From CAJBLF01 sp041675025 (GTDB taxonomy: Bacteria; Patescibacteriota; Gracilibacteria; Absconditabacterales; Absconditicoccaceae): a stretch of DNA of 56,444 nucleotides. The notes under the pieces are model-generated. The model saw only the letters and a list, made by a program, of their open reading frames with translations. It searched no databases and was not told the DNA's origin. Made by a program: the position numbers and the translations under genes. The stretch covers positions 1-56,444 of the forward strand of contig JBAYUS010000006.1 in NCBI GenBank assembly GCA_041675025.1, written 5' to 3'. Shown one piece after another: positions 1 through 12,164 of the stretch. Within the stretch, counting starts at the first letter, position 1, and each line of letters starts with the position of its first letter.

Positions 1-438
1 AGTAGTTATACTAATGGATATGATTTTTATTCTTCTAATAATGGAATTAAAACACTTACTAACTTAATTAAGTTTAATAAAAATAACTATGACTATAAAG
101 TGAGAGTATATGATGAAAATAATACATCAATCTACAATGAAATCATATATACTGTAGGTACTACGAATGATAACAATACGAGTAATGTAAATGGATTTAC
201 TTCAAGTCAATTAAATACAGTACAAAGTCTCTACAATGCTCGAGATAATATGATCATCAAAATGAAAGATACATATCCCATACTCAAAACGCATACAAGT
301 CGAAAAAATATGTCTGATAAGCTCAGAGAATCTATGATAGAAATCATCAATAATGATAGCAATAAAACATACGATAACTTTACAGAATTCTATGCAGGAT
401 TCTTAGCTCGATATAGATATACTATCGACGTAAGATAA
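1..438 (+). CDS. C-terminal part of an unknown protein (5' end outside window)
   Basis: The frame is open from the first base to TAA at 436-438, giving 145 residues of a protein that starts upstream. The visible part is rich in Asn, Ser, Thr and Tyr in its first half and becomes more charged and helical towards the end (around FAGFLARYRY-like residues). There is no cysteine, membrane segment or motif I recognise. A strong hairpin terminator follows 22 bp later, so this is the last gene of its transcript. The Asn/Thr-rich half resembles extracellular proteins of this lineage, but that is only a compositional impression. Confidence 0.75.
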   Translation, partial: SSYTNGYDFYSSNNGIKTLTNLIKFNKNNYDYKVRVYDENNTSIYNEIIYTVGTTNDNNTSNVNGFTSSQLNTVQSLYNARDNMIIKMKDTYPILKTHTSRKNMSDKLRESMIEIINNDSNKTYDNFTEFYAGFLARYRYTIDVR

Positions 439-460
439 ATTACAGAATTATTATATAAAG

Positions 461-485
461 GTGGGCATACGTGTCCACTTTTTTG
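461..485 (+). terminator. Rho-independent terminator
   Basis: The stem GTGGGCA pairs with TGTCCAC (one G-T wobble) around a TACG tetraloop and is followed by a run of T. It closes the transcript of the partial gene ending at 438. Confidence 0.8.
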
Positions 486-544
486 TTTGAAAGCTGAAAG
501 TAAATAACTACATATATTATTGTTATTTACTCGAAAACGAAAGT

Positions 545-1690
545 ATGAAAAAAAAGGGCTTTACCTTATTGGAAGTAATTGTAGCTGTAACAAGCTTTTT
601 TTTGTTATTGGTAGTCATTATCAATATATATTCGAGAATGATTAAGCTTAAATACAATATCCAAGCAAGGACAAACGTAACCCAAGACTCATATTACGTA
701 ATAGAAAAAATAAATCTTATGTTAAAAGACTACACCATCGATTATGAAGAATACTTTAATAGAAAAAACGTAGGATGCGACAACTATAACGATAATTTCA
801 TCCGAGATATATGAACAGATTGATATTGTAAAAATTTCACCGCATACGGAAACAATAATAATATATCTTGATCACCAATAAACGAACGCAAAATTTATTT
901 TTGTAGTTCAGCAACCAACGAATCTAATCCACAAACAGTTATTTTAAGTCCACAAGTCCAAAATGGATGATGATGTCTCAATACAGGACAACAGTCTTTT
1001 GGTCAATATCGCTGGCAATTCTGGGATGTCAGAAAAAACGCAGATTCAGTGCCAGGAGCATGGAATGATGATGACGATGAAAACGTCATGAAGTGACCAA
1101 GTGCCATAGACAACGCAACATGAACACAAGAATTATATCTCATCTCTCAAGATGGGAAATCAAGAATATTTATCAGAAGAGCACTCTTAGAAAGTGGGGA
1201 TTTCAATAACGATTGAGTTGTTTGAAGTGGAGATAGTGAAAAACGATATACCCTACAGATATTGAAACTCATAGGATTTGATGCAGGAAACAATCACGAC
1301 TTTGATGTAAATAATTCTTCATGAGTTTATGATGGAAAAATAGATACACGAGCCTGTGATTATGCTCAAGGATTTATCTGTAATTGAACCGAAATAAATA
1401 CTATACTCTATTCATGATTTAAAATTCCTTCTGATCAAGATGATGGTCGGGTCGATTTATTCCAAAAAAATATTACTATCAGCGATCGAAATCTAACCAT
1501 TTATCCTACCAAAAATCCACAATATGCACTTGCAGAAAACCAGGTACAAATAAATCCATATTTTATAATAAATATAACAAGTAAACTATACTGACAAATA
1601 CGACAAAAAAGATTAGGAATGCAAAATATCGATACCTTCCAAATCAATTTACAAACTACATTTAATACGAAAAACTTTTATACTAAGTAG
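545..1690 (+). CDS. Type IV prepilin-like protein (PilW/PulJ-type minor pseudopilin)
   Basis: The 381-residue protein begins with a class III signal: a short basic leader (MKKKG), then FTLLEVIVAV and a hydrophobic helix to about residue 27. This is the substrate of a prepilin peptidase, which would cleave after Gly5 and methylate Phe6. The rest is a globular, Cys-containing domain without a recognised family; its length suits minor pseudopilins of the PilW/PulJ class. The reading frame contains more than ten in-frame TGA codons (for example a TGA-TGA pair near 970), read here as Gly; it ends with TAG. It lies upstream of lysS with a 70-bp gap and appears to be its own unit. The protein presumably acts in a type IV pilus or competence pseudopilus. 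Confidence 0.8.
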
Positions 1691-1760
1691 GATTATTTTC
1701 CTTGAAAATAAAAGAGCAATACATAGGCTAAATATACATTTAAATATCTTAATTAATAAT

Positions 1761-3377
1761 ATGACTGAAGAAACTAAGGTAACAGATCATCAAGACGAAC
1801 GTGATGTTCGTATCGCTAAAGCGAAAAAAATGAAAAGCATGGGAGTTATTCCCTATGCTCAATCTTTTGATAAAAAAAATCTGATTTGAGATATCATAAA
1901 AAACTACGAAACCAAAGAACATCGTGATATCAACGATATTATTCCAAATCCTGAAATACAAGTCCACACGGCTGGAAGAGTAATGTTATACCGTACTCAC
2001 GGTAAATTAGCATTTGCGAAATTGCTTGATAGCACACAGCAGATTCAATTAATGTTTCATAGAGACAATTGTAAATTGATTACAAATGAATGAGAAGTAA
2101 CTAAATTAAATGATGGTAGTGAAGAAGGAATGTCAGCATATAAATTCATTGAAAAAATGGTAGATATGTGAGATTTCATCGGTGTACATGGAGAGGTATT
2201 TAAAACTCACAAAGGAGAACTTACAATATTTGTATCAGAATGTAAATTTTTATCGAAAGCAATCAGACCATTACCTGAAAAATTTCACGGGCTTCAAGAT
2301 CAAGAGGAGCTCTACAGAAAAAGATATCTCGATATGACTATGAATCCAGAAACATATAAAAGATTTTTGTTAAAATCAAAACTTTATCATGTACTCAGAG
2401 AGTTTTATACACAAGAATGATTTACAGAAATACAAACGAATATATTGGGTAATTCAGCTTCTGGAGCTGCAGCAAGACCATTTGTAACACATCATAATGA
2501 TTATGATACTGATGTATTTTTGAGAATCGCATTTGAGACAGGATTAAAAAAAGCGACCGTGGGAAGATTTGAAAAAGTATTTGAGATTGGACAAGATTTT
2601 AGAAATGAAGGTTCAGATCCTACACATATACAGGAATTCACGCAAGTTGAACACTATGCTGTATACTGGAATTATGAAGATAATATGAAATTTACAGAAA
2701 AAATGTTTACATATTTTTTCAACAAACTCGGTTTATCAAATAAATTAAACGTAAAAGATAAAGAAGGAAATATTAAAGAAGTGGATTTTACTGGTCCACG
2801 AAAGAGAATAGACTTTACCAAAGGTATCCAGGAAGCCAGCGGAATAGATATTACAAAATATGGAATGGATGATGCAGAAAAATTGAGAACAGATATCAAA
2901 GCAAAAGATATTATGTTTGAAAAAATGGATAAAATGGGAACGACAACACTAATTGATTATTTATACAAAAAAGTTTTAAGACCAAAGATCGTAGGTCCAG
3001 CCTTCATCTATAATTATCCTGTTATTATGCAACCACTCGCAAGAGCTTCTGATAAGGAAGAAAATATCGTAGAACAATTTCAGTTATTGGTTAATGGTCG
3101 AGAAATTTGTAAAGCATATTCTGAATTAGTTGATCCAATTTTACAACAAGAAAACTTCGATAAACAGACTGAAGCAGCAGAAAATGGTGATGAAGAAGCT
3201 ACTGCAAGTGACGATGACTTCGTAACTGCAATGGAATATGGAATGCCACCACAATCAGGATTCGGTATGGGAATAGAAAGATTATTAGCAATTATCACTG
3301 AACAAGATAATATCAGAGATGTGGTAATGTTTCCACTTATGAAGCCAGAAAAAAAAGAAGGGGAAACTGAAGAATAA
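1761..3377 (+). CDS. lysS: Lysyl-tRNA synthetase, class II
   Basis: The 538-residue protein charges tRNA-Lys with lysine in the cytoplasm. It shows the N-terminal OB-fold anticodon-binding region (HTAGRVMLYR to about residue 170), then the class II core with GAAARPFVTHHNDYD, motif 2 as FRNEGSDPTHIQEFTQ and motif 3 as GMGIERLLAI followed by NIRDVVMFPLMKP. These match bacterial LysRS in order and spacing. Several conserved glycines are TGA codons, so a standard-code reading would wrongly start the gene at a TTG near 2445. The start is the ATG at 1761. The next gene begins 19 bp after the stop, suggesting co-transcription with the holB-like gene. Confidence 0.96.
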
Positions 3378-3396
3378 TATTTAATTATCAATAACT

Positions 3397-4308
3397 ATGT
3401 TCGTAGGAAACCAAGAAAATATTAAAACACTGACAAAATATATCGATATGTTCTTTGCGGATGATCCGAAAGCGCCTCATTTTTTAATTATTGCGGGACC
3501 ACAACACATAGGAAAAACAACGATTATAAATGATTTATTGAGAGAAAAAATGGGAAATTATTTTATCACAGATACATTACAAATCAAAGATTTTTCTGAA
3601 CAATTAGAAAAAAAACATAATCTCAAATTAAAAACCGTACTCACCTCAGAAATATTCAAGACGTTAATTAAAGATCATAATTATCAAGATACGGGTATCA
3701 GAGATATAAATATGCGAATGCAACAATCAGCTATCTGAAAACATAAAATTGTATTCTTGGAAAATATCGAAAGAATGATCCCAGAAGCGGCCAATGCTTT
3801 TCTTAAAACATGCGAAGAACCACTGCCAAAAAGATTAATTATCGCAACCACTTCAAATTTTACACAATTGATCGATACCATTCTTTCAAGAGCATTGGTG
3901 ATAAAATTTAATGAATTATCTGATGATGAATTATCACAGCGATTAGAAAGTAAAAATATGTTTAATGACAATAAAGAACTCAAACAGTTAGTAATAAATA
4001 TGGCTATGGGAAAGCCAGGAATAGCACAACGCATATATGAACTTATCAAAGACGAACCAGAATTAGAAAAAACATTTACTAGTCTTATTCATAATCTGAC
4101 AACAAATACCAAACGTTTTTTTGCTCACGATGCATTGAAAAAATTATATAAATATGGAATTCTCGAAGCATTTATTGATGGACGAATTGGATATTGTATC
4201 AATAACAATATGCAAGAAAAATGACAAAGACGATTAGAAACTAAGAAACTTATGAAAACCAATGTAAATATAGAAAACCTACTCCTCTACTGACTTCTAA
4301 ATGACTAA
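3397..4308 (+). CDS. holB: DNA polymerase III delta' subunit-like AAA protein
   Basis: This 303-residue protein has a Walker A-like loop (GPQHIGKTT, residues 34-42), a Walker B-like KIVFLENIERM segment and the signature AANAFLKTCEEP, then TSN with a sensor region and ILSRALVIKF. This is the order seen in delta'/DnaX clamp-loader ATPases, where LLKTLEEP-type and SRC-type motifs are typical. It probably serves in the clamp loader that places the beta clamp on DNA. The usual SRC motif is here SRA and no zinc-finger cysteines are visible. It follows lysS after 19 bp and contains in-frame TGA codons near both the middle and the end. Confidence 0.8.
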
Positions 4309-4395
4309 ACAAACTTCATTGAAAATAAAAAACCATAGCAAAATATTCGTGTTGAATTTTCCTGCTGGAAAGTCCGCCCTGATTGTCTAGCAAAG

Positions 4396-4426
4396 GGAAA
4401 AAACAACATGGCGGATTGTTTTTTCC
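4396..4426 (+). repeat. Strong hairpin upstream of a dispersed repeat
   Basis: GGAAAAAACAA pairs perfectly with TTGTTTTTTCC (11 bp) around a 9-base loop. It could act as the terminator of holB (the descending arm is T-rich) or as part of the structured repeat that follows. Confidence 0.6.
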
Positions 4427-4436
4427 TAGAGTTTTT

Positions 4437-4494
4437 TCGTTAGTTTTTGGGGCAATGCCAAAAAGTAACGCCCAGCCGGCGAGGCGATAAGAAA
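4437..4494 (+). repeat. Dispersed structured repeat, copy 1 (short form)
   Basis: This copy has an imperfect hairpin, GTTAGTTTTTGG with CCAAAAAGTAAC, followed by the conserved tail CCCAGCCGGCGAGGCGATA. Other copies lie at 13064-13116, 20631-20775 and 26132-26278. An open frame on the opposite strand over this region looks fortuitous. Confidence 0.7.
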
Positions 4495-4517
4495 ATGATT
4501 TATTATATGAAATAATA

Positions 4518-5237
4518 ATGTATAAAGTTTGAATATATATTACCAATCCAATTGGCAACAACGAATTTCATTATAATGAAAGAATCGCTCTTTGATCGCT
4601 GGGAAAAATTTTTGTACCGAATCTCATTCAGGGAAATCTAGATAATCTCGAAGTAGGATCAGAAATAGTTTTCGAGGAGGTTGTAGATAACAAATTAATA
4701 AGTTGTACAGGACTAAAACATTTCGTACATATAGAGTATAGATGAATACCTACCTATATTTTCGATAATCATAATCATGCACTTTTTTTCCGATACCGAC
4801 ATAAAAAACAATATGAACATAAAGAAGATATGAAGCCATTTGCGGTGATTCATATAGATCAACACGCAGATACCAAAGAAAATATAAATAGTTTTAACGC
4901 TAAATATGCTTCACCACAAGAAGTACTCAACTTCACCAATATCGCTTGCAACGTAGGTAATTTCATCACCTCCGCCAAAGAAGCTTGAATAATAGACGAA
5001 ATAATTCAAATCAGAACAGACTATGCACTCCACAATATTCAAGATATAGATTTTCTAAAATATAATTATATTTTAGATATTGATGTAGATTTTCGAGAAC
5101 AAAAAAAAGTAACACCAGAAGATGTGGAGATTATCCAGACACTAATAAAAAATGCTTGTCTTATTACGATTGCAACTTCTCCATATTTCATAGATCAGAA
5201 GAGAGCTATCGAGATTATTAAAGAAATCTTACCATAA
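4518..5237 (+). CDS. UPF0489 family protein
   Basis: The 239-residue protein carries IPTYIFDNHNHALFF, then VIHIDQHADT, and near the C-terminus YILDIDVDF and TIATSPYF. This pattern of paired His/Asp motifs matches the UPF0489 (C5orf22-like) family, which has an arginase-like arrangement of HxDxHxD and DxDxD residues and is thought to bind metal; its reaction is unknown to me. The gene starts at ATG 4518 and ends with TAA. Conserved positions such as YRGIPT and the Gly near residue 5 are TGA codons. It sits alone between a dispersed repeat and the convergent GuaB1-like gene, whose stop is only 8 bp away. Confidence 0.75.
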
Positions 5238-5245
5238 ATATATAC

Positions 5246-6688
5246 TTATTTTCTCACTTTCCCGTGAGGAGTTCATTCCGTAAATCCTGCAATAGTCTGC
5301 ACGCCCACGATAGCTTTGTCAGTGAATTCTTGAAGATTAGTTGCACCGACATAGGTCATAGATGAACGAAGTCCTGTAATGAATTCATCAACAACATCTC
5401 CTACAGATTCCATTCATGGTTTTATATATATTCTTGATGTAGAGATTCATTCACGGAACATTTGCTTTCTTGCTTGCTGGAATATTGATAATTTTGCGTT
5501 TCTTTGACCGACAGCTTTTCTAGATGCCATGCCGTAATTTTCTTTGTACATCAATCACTGTTCATCATATCTCACATCACCGACAGATTCAAATACTCAT
5601 GCAAACATCGTTCCTATCATCACATGATTTGCTCATGCAGCCAATGCGAGAATCATATCTCTCGGAGATTTCACTCCTCCATCAGCTCGGACAAATCATC
5701 AGAGTTTTTTAGCTTCTTGAGCACATTTGTAGACAGCCGTAAATTGCGGTCTACCGACTCATGTTTTCATTCTTGTCGTACACATCGCTCATGGACCTAT
5801 TCATACTTTCACACCATTCGCTCCAGCTTCGATCAACGCTTTCGTCGCTTCAGCAGTGATGACATTTCATGCAACTACAGTAGCTTCGTTACCAAATTGT
5901 TGTCTAAACTTTTTAATCATATCAATCATGGATTGTTGATATCCATGCGCCGTGTCTAAAACAAACGTTCTGATTCACAAATTATATAACACACTGACTT
6001 TTTCATCGAAAGAATTTACTCAGACCGCAACCGCTACGTCAAGTTTACCATTTGCATCTAAGGTTGGTTGGTAGATACTATTTCTGATAGTATTTTTTTT
6101 GGTGAGAATTCATTTTAAAATTCCATGATCATCGATAATGGGCAATGAAGAAATTCATTTCTCGTCCATAAGATTGAACGCTTCTTCGTCAGATATTCAT
6201 ATTTTTCAGGTGATCAAATTTCCTTTAGTGATATTGCCAAGCAAAGTGAATTGATCGAGTTTTTCTAGGTCTTGAGGTTTAAAAATAGAAAGTGCCTTTC
6301 CTTGATCATCGACCATGATGACAGAATTATGCGCTCTTTTGGTAATCACTCATAAAGCATCTCTAATCGTATGAGAAGCTTTCATAGTAATAGGACTATC
6401 ATAATGGATATCAGCAGACTTGAGCGAAGTAATAATCGTTTTAAGCGTATCAATATCCATGTCTTGCGGCAAGACAGCGAGTCATCAATAACGCGCAAGC
6501 GTTTCAGCCATTCTTCTTCACGAAATAGCATTCATATTTGAAGACACGATAGGAATATGTGTTCAAAAAGGTACGACAGGTGTCACATCTATTTCCAATC
6601 TCGATTTTCCATCAAAATAATTTTGAAACAAGAATACATCTTCATAGGTAAGCTCTTCATTTTCGTAGAGTGTGTTATTGAATTTCAT
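5246..6688 (-). CDS. guaB1: CBS-domain IMPDH/GMP reductase-like enzyme, GuaB1 type
   Basis: The 480-residue protein has the IMPDH/GMPR barrel with an inserted CBS pair (about residues 95-205). The catalytic loop is GIGPGAMCTTRMKTGVG, with Cys303, and the later segment is YGMASRKA (385-391). That segment, the motif RRMAETLARYGGL, and the C-terminal stretch GISTSRIYI ... AIVGVQTIAGFTEG resemble the actinobacterial GuaB1 (IMP_DH_rel_1) family much more than true IMPDH. A mycobacterial GuaB1 has been reported to be a CBS-containing GMP reductase (GMP + NADPH to IMP + NH3). Purine salvage is therefore the likely role, but IMPDH activity cannot be excluded. More than a dozen glycines are TGA. The gene is convergent with the UPF0489 gene and divergent from the dCMP deaminase gene. 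Confidence 0.85.
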
Positions 6689-6727
6689 AGATAAGAATAC
6701 TATCAAAATAAATAATATATCGGGAAT

Positions 6728-6755
6728 ATAATATCATTTTTACTCGATTTTACAA
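6728..6755 (-). promoter_or_regulatory. Possible promoter of the GuaB1-like gene
   Basis: On the minus strand TTGTAA is followed after 16 bp by TATTAT, about 40 bp upstream of the ATG at 6688. The -35 match is modest. Confidence 0.45.
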
Positions 6756-6779
6756 TATAAATACATATCAAAAAACCAT

Positions 6780-6808
6780 TTGACATATTATAGACAAAAA
6801 AATATAGT
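6780..6808 (+). promoter_or_regulatory. Sigma-70-type promoter of the dCMP deaminase gene
   Basis: A consensus TTGACA (6780-6785) is separated by 17 bp from TATAGT (6803-6808). Initiation near 6815 leaves a leader of about 30 nt before ATG 6846. This also argues against the upstream in-frame TTG as the start. Confidence 0.8.
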
Positions 6809-6845
6809 AGAAACAATATGTGTTTTAGCTTATAATTACTCTACT

Positions 6846-7337
6846 ATGGCTGAAGAAAAATATCTTCGTCCCACACGAGACGAATACTTCATGGAAGTAG
6901 CGAGAACAGTAGCAAAAAGAGCAACCTGTGATAGAGGAAGAAGTGGGTGTGTGATAGCAAAAAATAAACAGATTTTATGTACAGGATATGTATGATCACC
7001 TCCAGGACTTCCTCATTGTGATGAAGTAGGTCATCAGTTCAAACAGATGACCCATGAAGATGGAAGTGTAACAAATCATTGTGTAAGAACCGTACACGCA
7101 GAACAAAATGCACTTTGTCAGGCAGCAAAATTGGGAATAGCTCTAGAATGAGCAACCTTATATTGCAAAATGACTCCATGTAGAACATGTGCAATGTTGA
7201 TTATCAGCTGTGGAATAAAAAATGTTATCGCAGATAAAAAATATCATGCAGGAGCAGAATCAGAAGTAATGTTTAAAGAAGCGTGAGTAGAACTCACCTA
7301 TTTTGATGAAACAATTGAAAAATATGAAAAACAATAA
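6846..7337 (+). CDS. Deoxycytidylate (dCMP) deaminase
   Basis: The 163-residue enzyme has the zinc deaminase signature: VHAEQNA (His84, catalytic Glu86) and PCRTC (Cys112, Cys115). The SPPGLPHCDEVGH segment is typical of dCMP deaminases (ComEB family), which make dUMP for thymidylate synthesis. The ATG at 6846 lies downstream of a near-consensus promoter. Gly51-like positions (GYVGSPPG, LEGATLYC) are TGA codons. The next gene follows after 27 bp and may share the transcript. The pathway fits with the thymidylate kinase encoded at 32422. Confidence 0.92.
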
Positions 7338-7364
7338 AATCATTTATTTAGAAATAAAAAATAT

Positions 7365-7868
7365 ATGGAAGCATTAGATATTTTCATAGAGAAAGAAAAA
7401 AAAGAAAATCCTCAAGCAAAAGAAATGGTTGAAGCGTTTTTTAGTAATGAATATAGTATTATAAGTAAAATATTCAAAGAAGATGTAACAAAATTTATAG
7501 AAAGTATTGAAATCAATGAGGAAGAAATGAAAGATATACGTCTAGAACATTGATGAGACGAACGAAAATCATTATATCGTCATATTATTGGGAACGGAAC
7601 GGGAACAATATTTCTAAAAAATAAACAGAAAAGTGAAGCCATCTATTTACGATTTCTTAAATTTAAACAAGAATTTAATACTCTCAATAAAGAACAAGTG
7701 ACAAAATTTACAAAAAAAATGATAGAAATGTATAATATATCACCAACATTAAAACAAAAAGTACAAACATGAGAACGAGAATATAGAGAATGAATACATT
7801 TTCAAATCATGATTGAAGAAATGAATAAAATTAAAGAAACAGAAAATATTAAAGAAAAAGAATTTTAA
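7365..7868 (+). CDS. Hypothetical charged helical protein
   Basis: This 167-residue protein is rich in Glu, Lys and Ile and is predicted by eye to be almost wholly helical, with no signal peptide, cysteine or recognised motif. Four TGA codons are read as Gly, including a tandem pair near 7551. It follows the dCMP deaminase gene by 27 bp and ends just before a bidirectional terminator, so it is probably the second gene of that transcript. I do not recognise the family. Confidence 0.7.
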
Positions 7869-7885
7869 AGAAAAAGCATACAAAA

Positions 7886-7911
7886 AAATCTCCATAATGG
7901 AGATTTTTTTA
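7886..7911. terminator. Bidirectional terminator
   Basis: AATCTCC and GGAGATT form a stem with an ATAAT loop, flanked by A and T runs on both sides. It sits between the convergent genes ending at 7868 (plus) and 7926 (minus) and can serve both. Confidence 0.85.
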
Positions 7912-7925
7912 GTAATTATTGATAA

Positions 7926-10900
7926 TTAAGTTGTTCATTCTGGTGGTACTTCTCAATTATCTTCTTCTTGATTCATTTTAGCTCTTACTGCGAAGATAAT
8001 AACAAGTATAACAAAGATACCAGCGATAATTCAGAGGATAATAAAGACTATTTTCCACCAAGACGATCATCAGGCAGCATTATCTGCTTTGATAGTATCA
8101 GCATTAGTAACAATTCTAACGTTATCATTTGGACAAGCATCACTAATAATGCCATAGAAAGCAAGTATTCTACACATGTTTGGCATGATAATAGTTTTCA
8201 TGTCCAATGGATCTATTTGATTTGTTTGAACTGCTTGACCTTCTACAGCGATATTTTTTGTAATCAGAGTAATAATATCTTGAAGTACTTGTTTTCTTTT
8301 ATCTTGTTGTGAAGAATCAGCTTGAGTATCAGAAATAACAGATTCAAATTCTTTAAATAATCATTCAACGTCTACTGCAAGATTTGATGGTAAGATAGAA
8401 AGTATTTCAGCTTTTGATTGTTGATATTCATTACCACCACCAGCTGCAGACACAGCCTTATCAGTAAGCTTCATAAATATATCTTCAAGTAATATTTTTT
8501 GCTCAGCAGTAAGTTGTATATTCCTTGTCTCATAATAATCTTTTACAGAAACAATATTGGATTTGGTATCTATCTGATCAATCAATCAATCTCTAAGACC
8601 AACCATAAGTGTTCTAAAATCACCCATATCACCAGTAAGTCCAACTCATTCCATTGTATTAATAAAGTTATTTATTTCTTTATATACAATAGTCATCTCT
8701 GGATCTAAATTGGCTTCAAAATCTAAGAAAGAAATAGTGAAGTCTTTAGAGACTAATGTAGTATCAGTCTTGGTATAATAAATTCTTCCTACAACAGACT
8801 CATATTTTGGTTCATATTTTTTAAGATAGAGTTCATTACACAAAAAATCTTTATCGTTATCTTTGATAGTATCGTCATTAGTATCAAACGCGATATCAGT
8901 ATCAACATAACACGTTCCTCTAGAATCATCATATTTAATATACATCAAGATACTATTGTTAAGGTTTTTCCCAACAAAGAAATCAATAACACCACTAGCG
9001 ATAGAAACCTCAGGAATAGAAAGGATATGGAAATCACCAGCATTTGCAGTTCCCGTAGTCAGATTTAATGTTCGTTTTTTGTTGGCCATATTAGCATAAA
9101 TATCTTTTACATCCATAGAGATGAAATACTTACCGAAATCAGGATATGTGAAAGTAAATGCATCACCAGTAGTAACAACAAATCAAGAATCGTTTTTACA
9201 TTCTTTAAGACTAAGACAGATATCTTTATTGGTAATAGTACCCAAACTTACATCTCTAAAGATAACAAGTTTTTCAAAAGCATCAGAGAGAAGCATAGGT
9301 TTGAGTCCGTTTTTTACAACAATAGTACCTCATACACCAACTCACTTATATCATCTATACAATACTGCTGCTCTTGGTCTATATCAAAACTCATTTGGCT
9401 CTGTGAATATATGTTTCACACGATCAGATTTTGTAGTCAGATCCCAAGTTCCATCACCATCAAAATCATATTGAATAGTTCTCTCTTTGATAAAATCAGG
9501 TCTATCAGAAATAATTTTTGATACAACATCAAAAGTAACTTCGTCTCCAATTTCAACACTTGCAAGATCAGATTTTAATGTAACCAAAGGAATGTCTGGT
9601 CTACTTACATCAGGTGGAAAGAATACTAATGGTCCATTTCAGATAATATCTTCATTGCTTTGTTGTCCCTCATCATTGTCATACATAGTCACACCAAACA
9701 TAAATTCGCCTGGTACTCTTGGAAGAGAAAAGAATGCATACGTGATATTTCCTGGAGTAATTTTAGTCTCTATCGCTCTAGTTGGATCATCCTTATAATA
9801 ATAATACCATTTATAGTAAGAAATAAATCAGTCCGGATCTACGGGATTGGTTGCACTGACCTTCACAATCAATGGATCAAATGTGTCATTAAATATATCT
9901 TTAGTATTATTTTCTTTAAATCCTACTCCCACTTCATTTCCATATTGTGGAAAAAATAATACAATATTATCGAGCCTAGGCAAAGCATTAACTACTTTAA
10001 AATATATTCTATATTTATCGCTCTTTGAAATAGTCGTATCTTCTGAAGTTAGGTCTATATATGTACATCATAGTTCAGAAAATTTATATTTGAAAACCAA
10101 TTGTTTGAAAATTTCATTATTTTGTGGTTGAAAGAAAAACTGAAGTCCTATTTTTTCTCATTTGGTATTGACTGATAATGAAGGATCAATACTAAATTCT
10201 TGGTATCTATCAATTCTATATGCAGGGACCATGCCACTTCATTCAATATCCATACACTCATCGCTTTGTGTTTGAATATTAGAAGTCTTATCAAGAACAT
10301 TAAATCAAACTACGGGATAATTCTTTTCTCCAACGAATACGTTTTTAGTCACTTCGTTTTCCATACCATCAGCTCAACTTACTTTAAGTACAACCTTATA
10401 CATACCAGCTTTTTTATATGTATGAGCGATTTTATCGGTTTGAATAGTTCTTGTATCTTTATCAGCAAAATCCCATTGATAATTAAGAATAGGTTGATTA
10501 GTTTTTACTACAAAATTCATTGGATTTCCCCATGGAGTTGCGACAGGCACAACAAATATTTCAGGTCTAAGGGTAGATATTATTTCTATATCTTTTGAGA
10601 TTTCAGCCAGTTTTCAATAATCATCCCTAGCAATAAGTTTGACAGCATATTTTCCTACAGCATCAAATTGTACTTTAATTTTTTCATTATTATTTTCTGT
10701 ATTGACGATTTTACTATTGGTTGGATCAGAAAATGATCGTTCATAAACAAGATTGTCATATCAATTTGACTTATCTAAATCAGTACTTACTGATGCATCC
10801 AAAATAAATTCAGATGGATTTTTTCGACTATTTCCGGGAGTTATAGTAAACTGAGGAATAGGATCTGTAGATTCTATATATACAGAAAGGGTGTCTATAT

Positions 10901-12164
10901 TAGTTTGTCCAAGCTCATCTTCAACAGTCAATTTGACAGTATATACGCCAGGTTTTTTAAATTGTTGTTTGATAGATTTTCCTTGAAAAGTTTCTACTTT
11001 ATTTCCATCTTGATCAAAAATCTCTCGCGTAAATAATTTGAGACTAGAAACTATAGAATATGAAGGACTAGAATCAAAAGAAAAGACAATAGAGGTATTT
11101 CCTGCATCCGGCATCTGTTTGATAATAGCAACGGGATCAGAAACCAGAACATAAAAAATTTCTGTAATTTTATTTGATTCATTGTCTGTAGTAGTTAAGG
11201 CAAGTTTATACTCTCATTGTCCAGGAAGAACTAATCTCATTACGCTAGGTTTACCATCACCATCTTTTGAATAAGAAAATCATTCTTTAGAAGTTACTGA
11301 TCGATTGTGAGTAAGAATCTGTCTTCCTCACATAGGTAAAGTAGCAGAACCATCAAAGATAATTCACTTCTCAGCTTCTTGGATTCCTACTTTAATCTTA
11401 TCATCTTTAGTTAATTTTTGTCCATTTGCATACACAACAATGTTTGCTGTTTTAGGTAATACATCAATAGAAATAGTTTTTTCTCCATCAAAAATTCCAT
11501 CAGTAGCTTTATTAGAACTTCTCACGGTTAAATGTATTTGATAATTTCCTGGAGTAACAAAGGTAGTATTTACAACAGGTCATACACCGATTGTTGTATC
11601 ATTACCATCAGTATCTCTATAATATCGAAAATAATTTTTACTTGGGATAGTATCGTTTGATGGATCTACACTTCATCTTCCATCAAACGTTACGGTCAAT
11701 GGAGCTGGTCATCATTGTGGTGAAATTTTTGCGTTAGCAATTACGGTATATTTTGTGTTTACTTTTTTAACGATATCACCAAATGGCTTATAACAATTGG
11801 TCATAAACGAAGCAAGCTTTGTCTGATAATCATTACTTGTATAAGTTGTTAATCATTGAACTATATCTAAACATTGTTGATAGGTAACTTTAAACGTATA
11901 ATCTTGAGGAAATTTTGGAAAAACAGTTTGAAAACTTGCATTAAGTTCAGAAAACTTGGTTTGAGAAATCTGATTTCAGATTTTTGTCGCAGCATCAATC
12001 TCAACAAATATTCAGAGAATTTTATTATAATCTGCGGAAATTTCAAAATTTGCTATATAATCATTTGGGATAGTTGCATTAATTTTACCAATGAAAAACA
12101 TAGCAGAAAGCGCCATAATCATCAATACAACCTTGGAAATAGATTTGGAAAACAATGATCTCAT
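7926..12164 (-). CDS. Large PKD/Ig-repeat surface protein with C-terminal membrane anchor
   Basis: The 1412-residue protein starts with a signal-like segment (about residues 8-27, VVLMIMALSAMFFIG), has a helical N-terminal region, and then a long series of beta-sandwich repeats. Many carry PKD-type signatures, for example VTFDGRGSVDPS, YDFDGDGTWDL and FILDASVSTDLD, each paired with strands such as GVYTVKLTVEDE. Near the end is a Gly/Ser-rich stretch and a single hydrophobic helix (WWKIVFIILGIIAGIF) followed by a short acidic cytoplasmic tail. It is thus probably a type I surface protein for adhesion or cell contact. It is a single-gene unit, convergent with 7365-7868 and divergent from the FKBP gene. 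Exact domain number needs a profile search. Confidence 0.85.

Noticed and set aside
2445..3377. A separate short LysRS gene starting at TTG 2445
   Set aside because: It is only the part of lysS after the last in-frame TGA; reading TGA as Gly extends it to ATG 1761 with full LysRS homology.
5504..5959. Plus-strand open frame of about 150 codons
   Set aside because: It is the antisense shadow of the GuaB1-like gene, with no coherent protein character.
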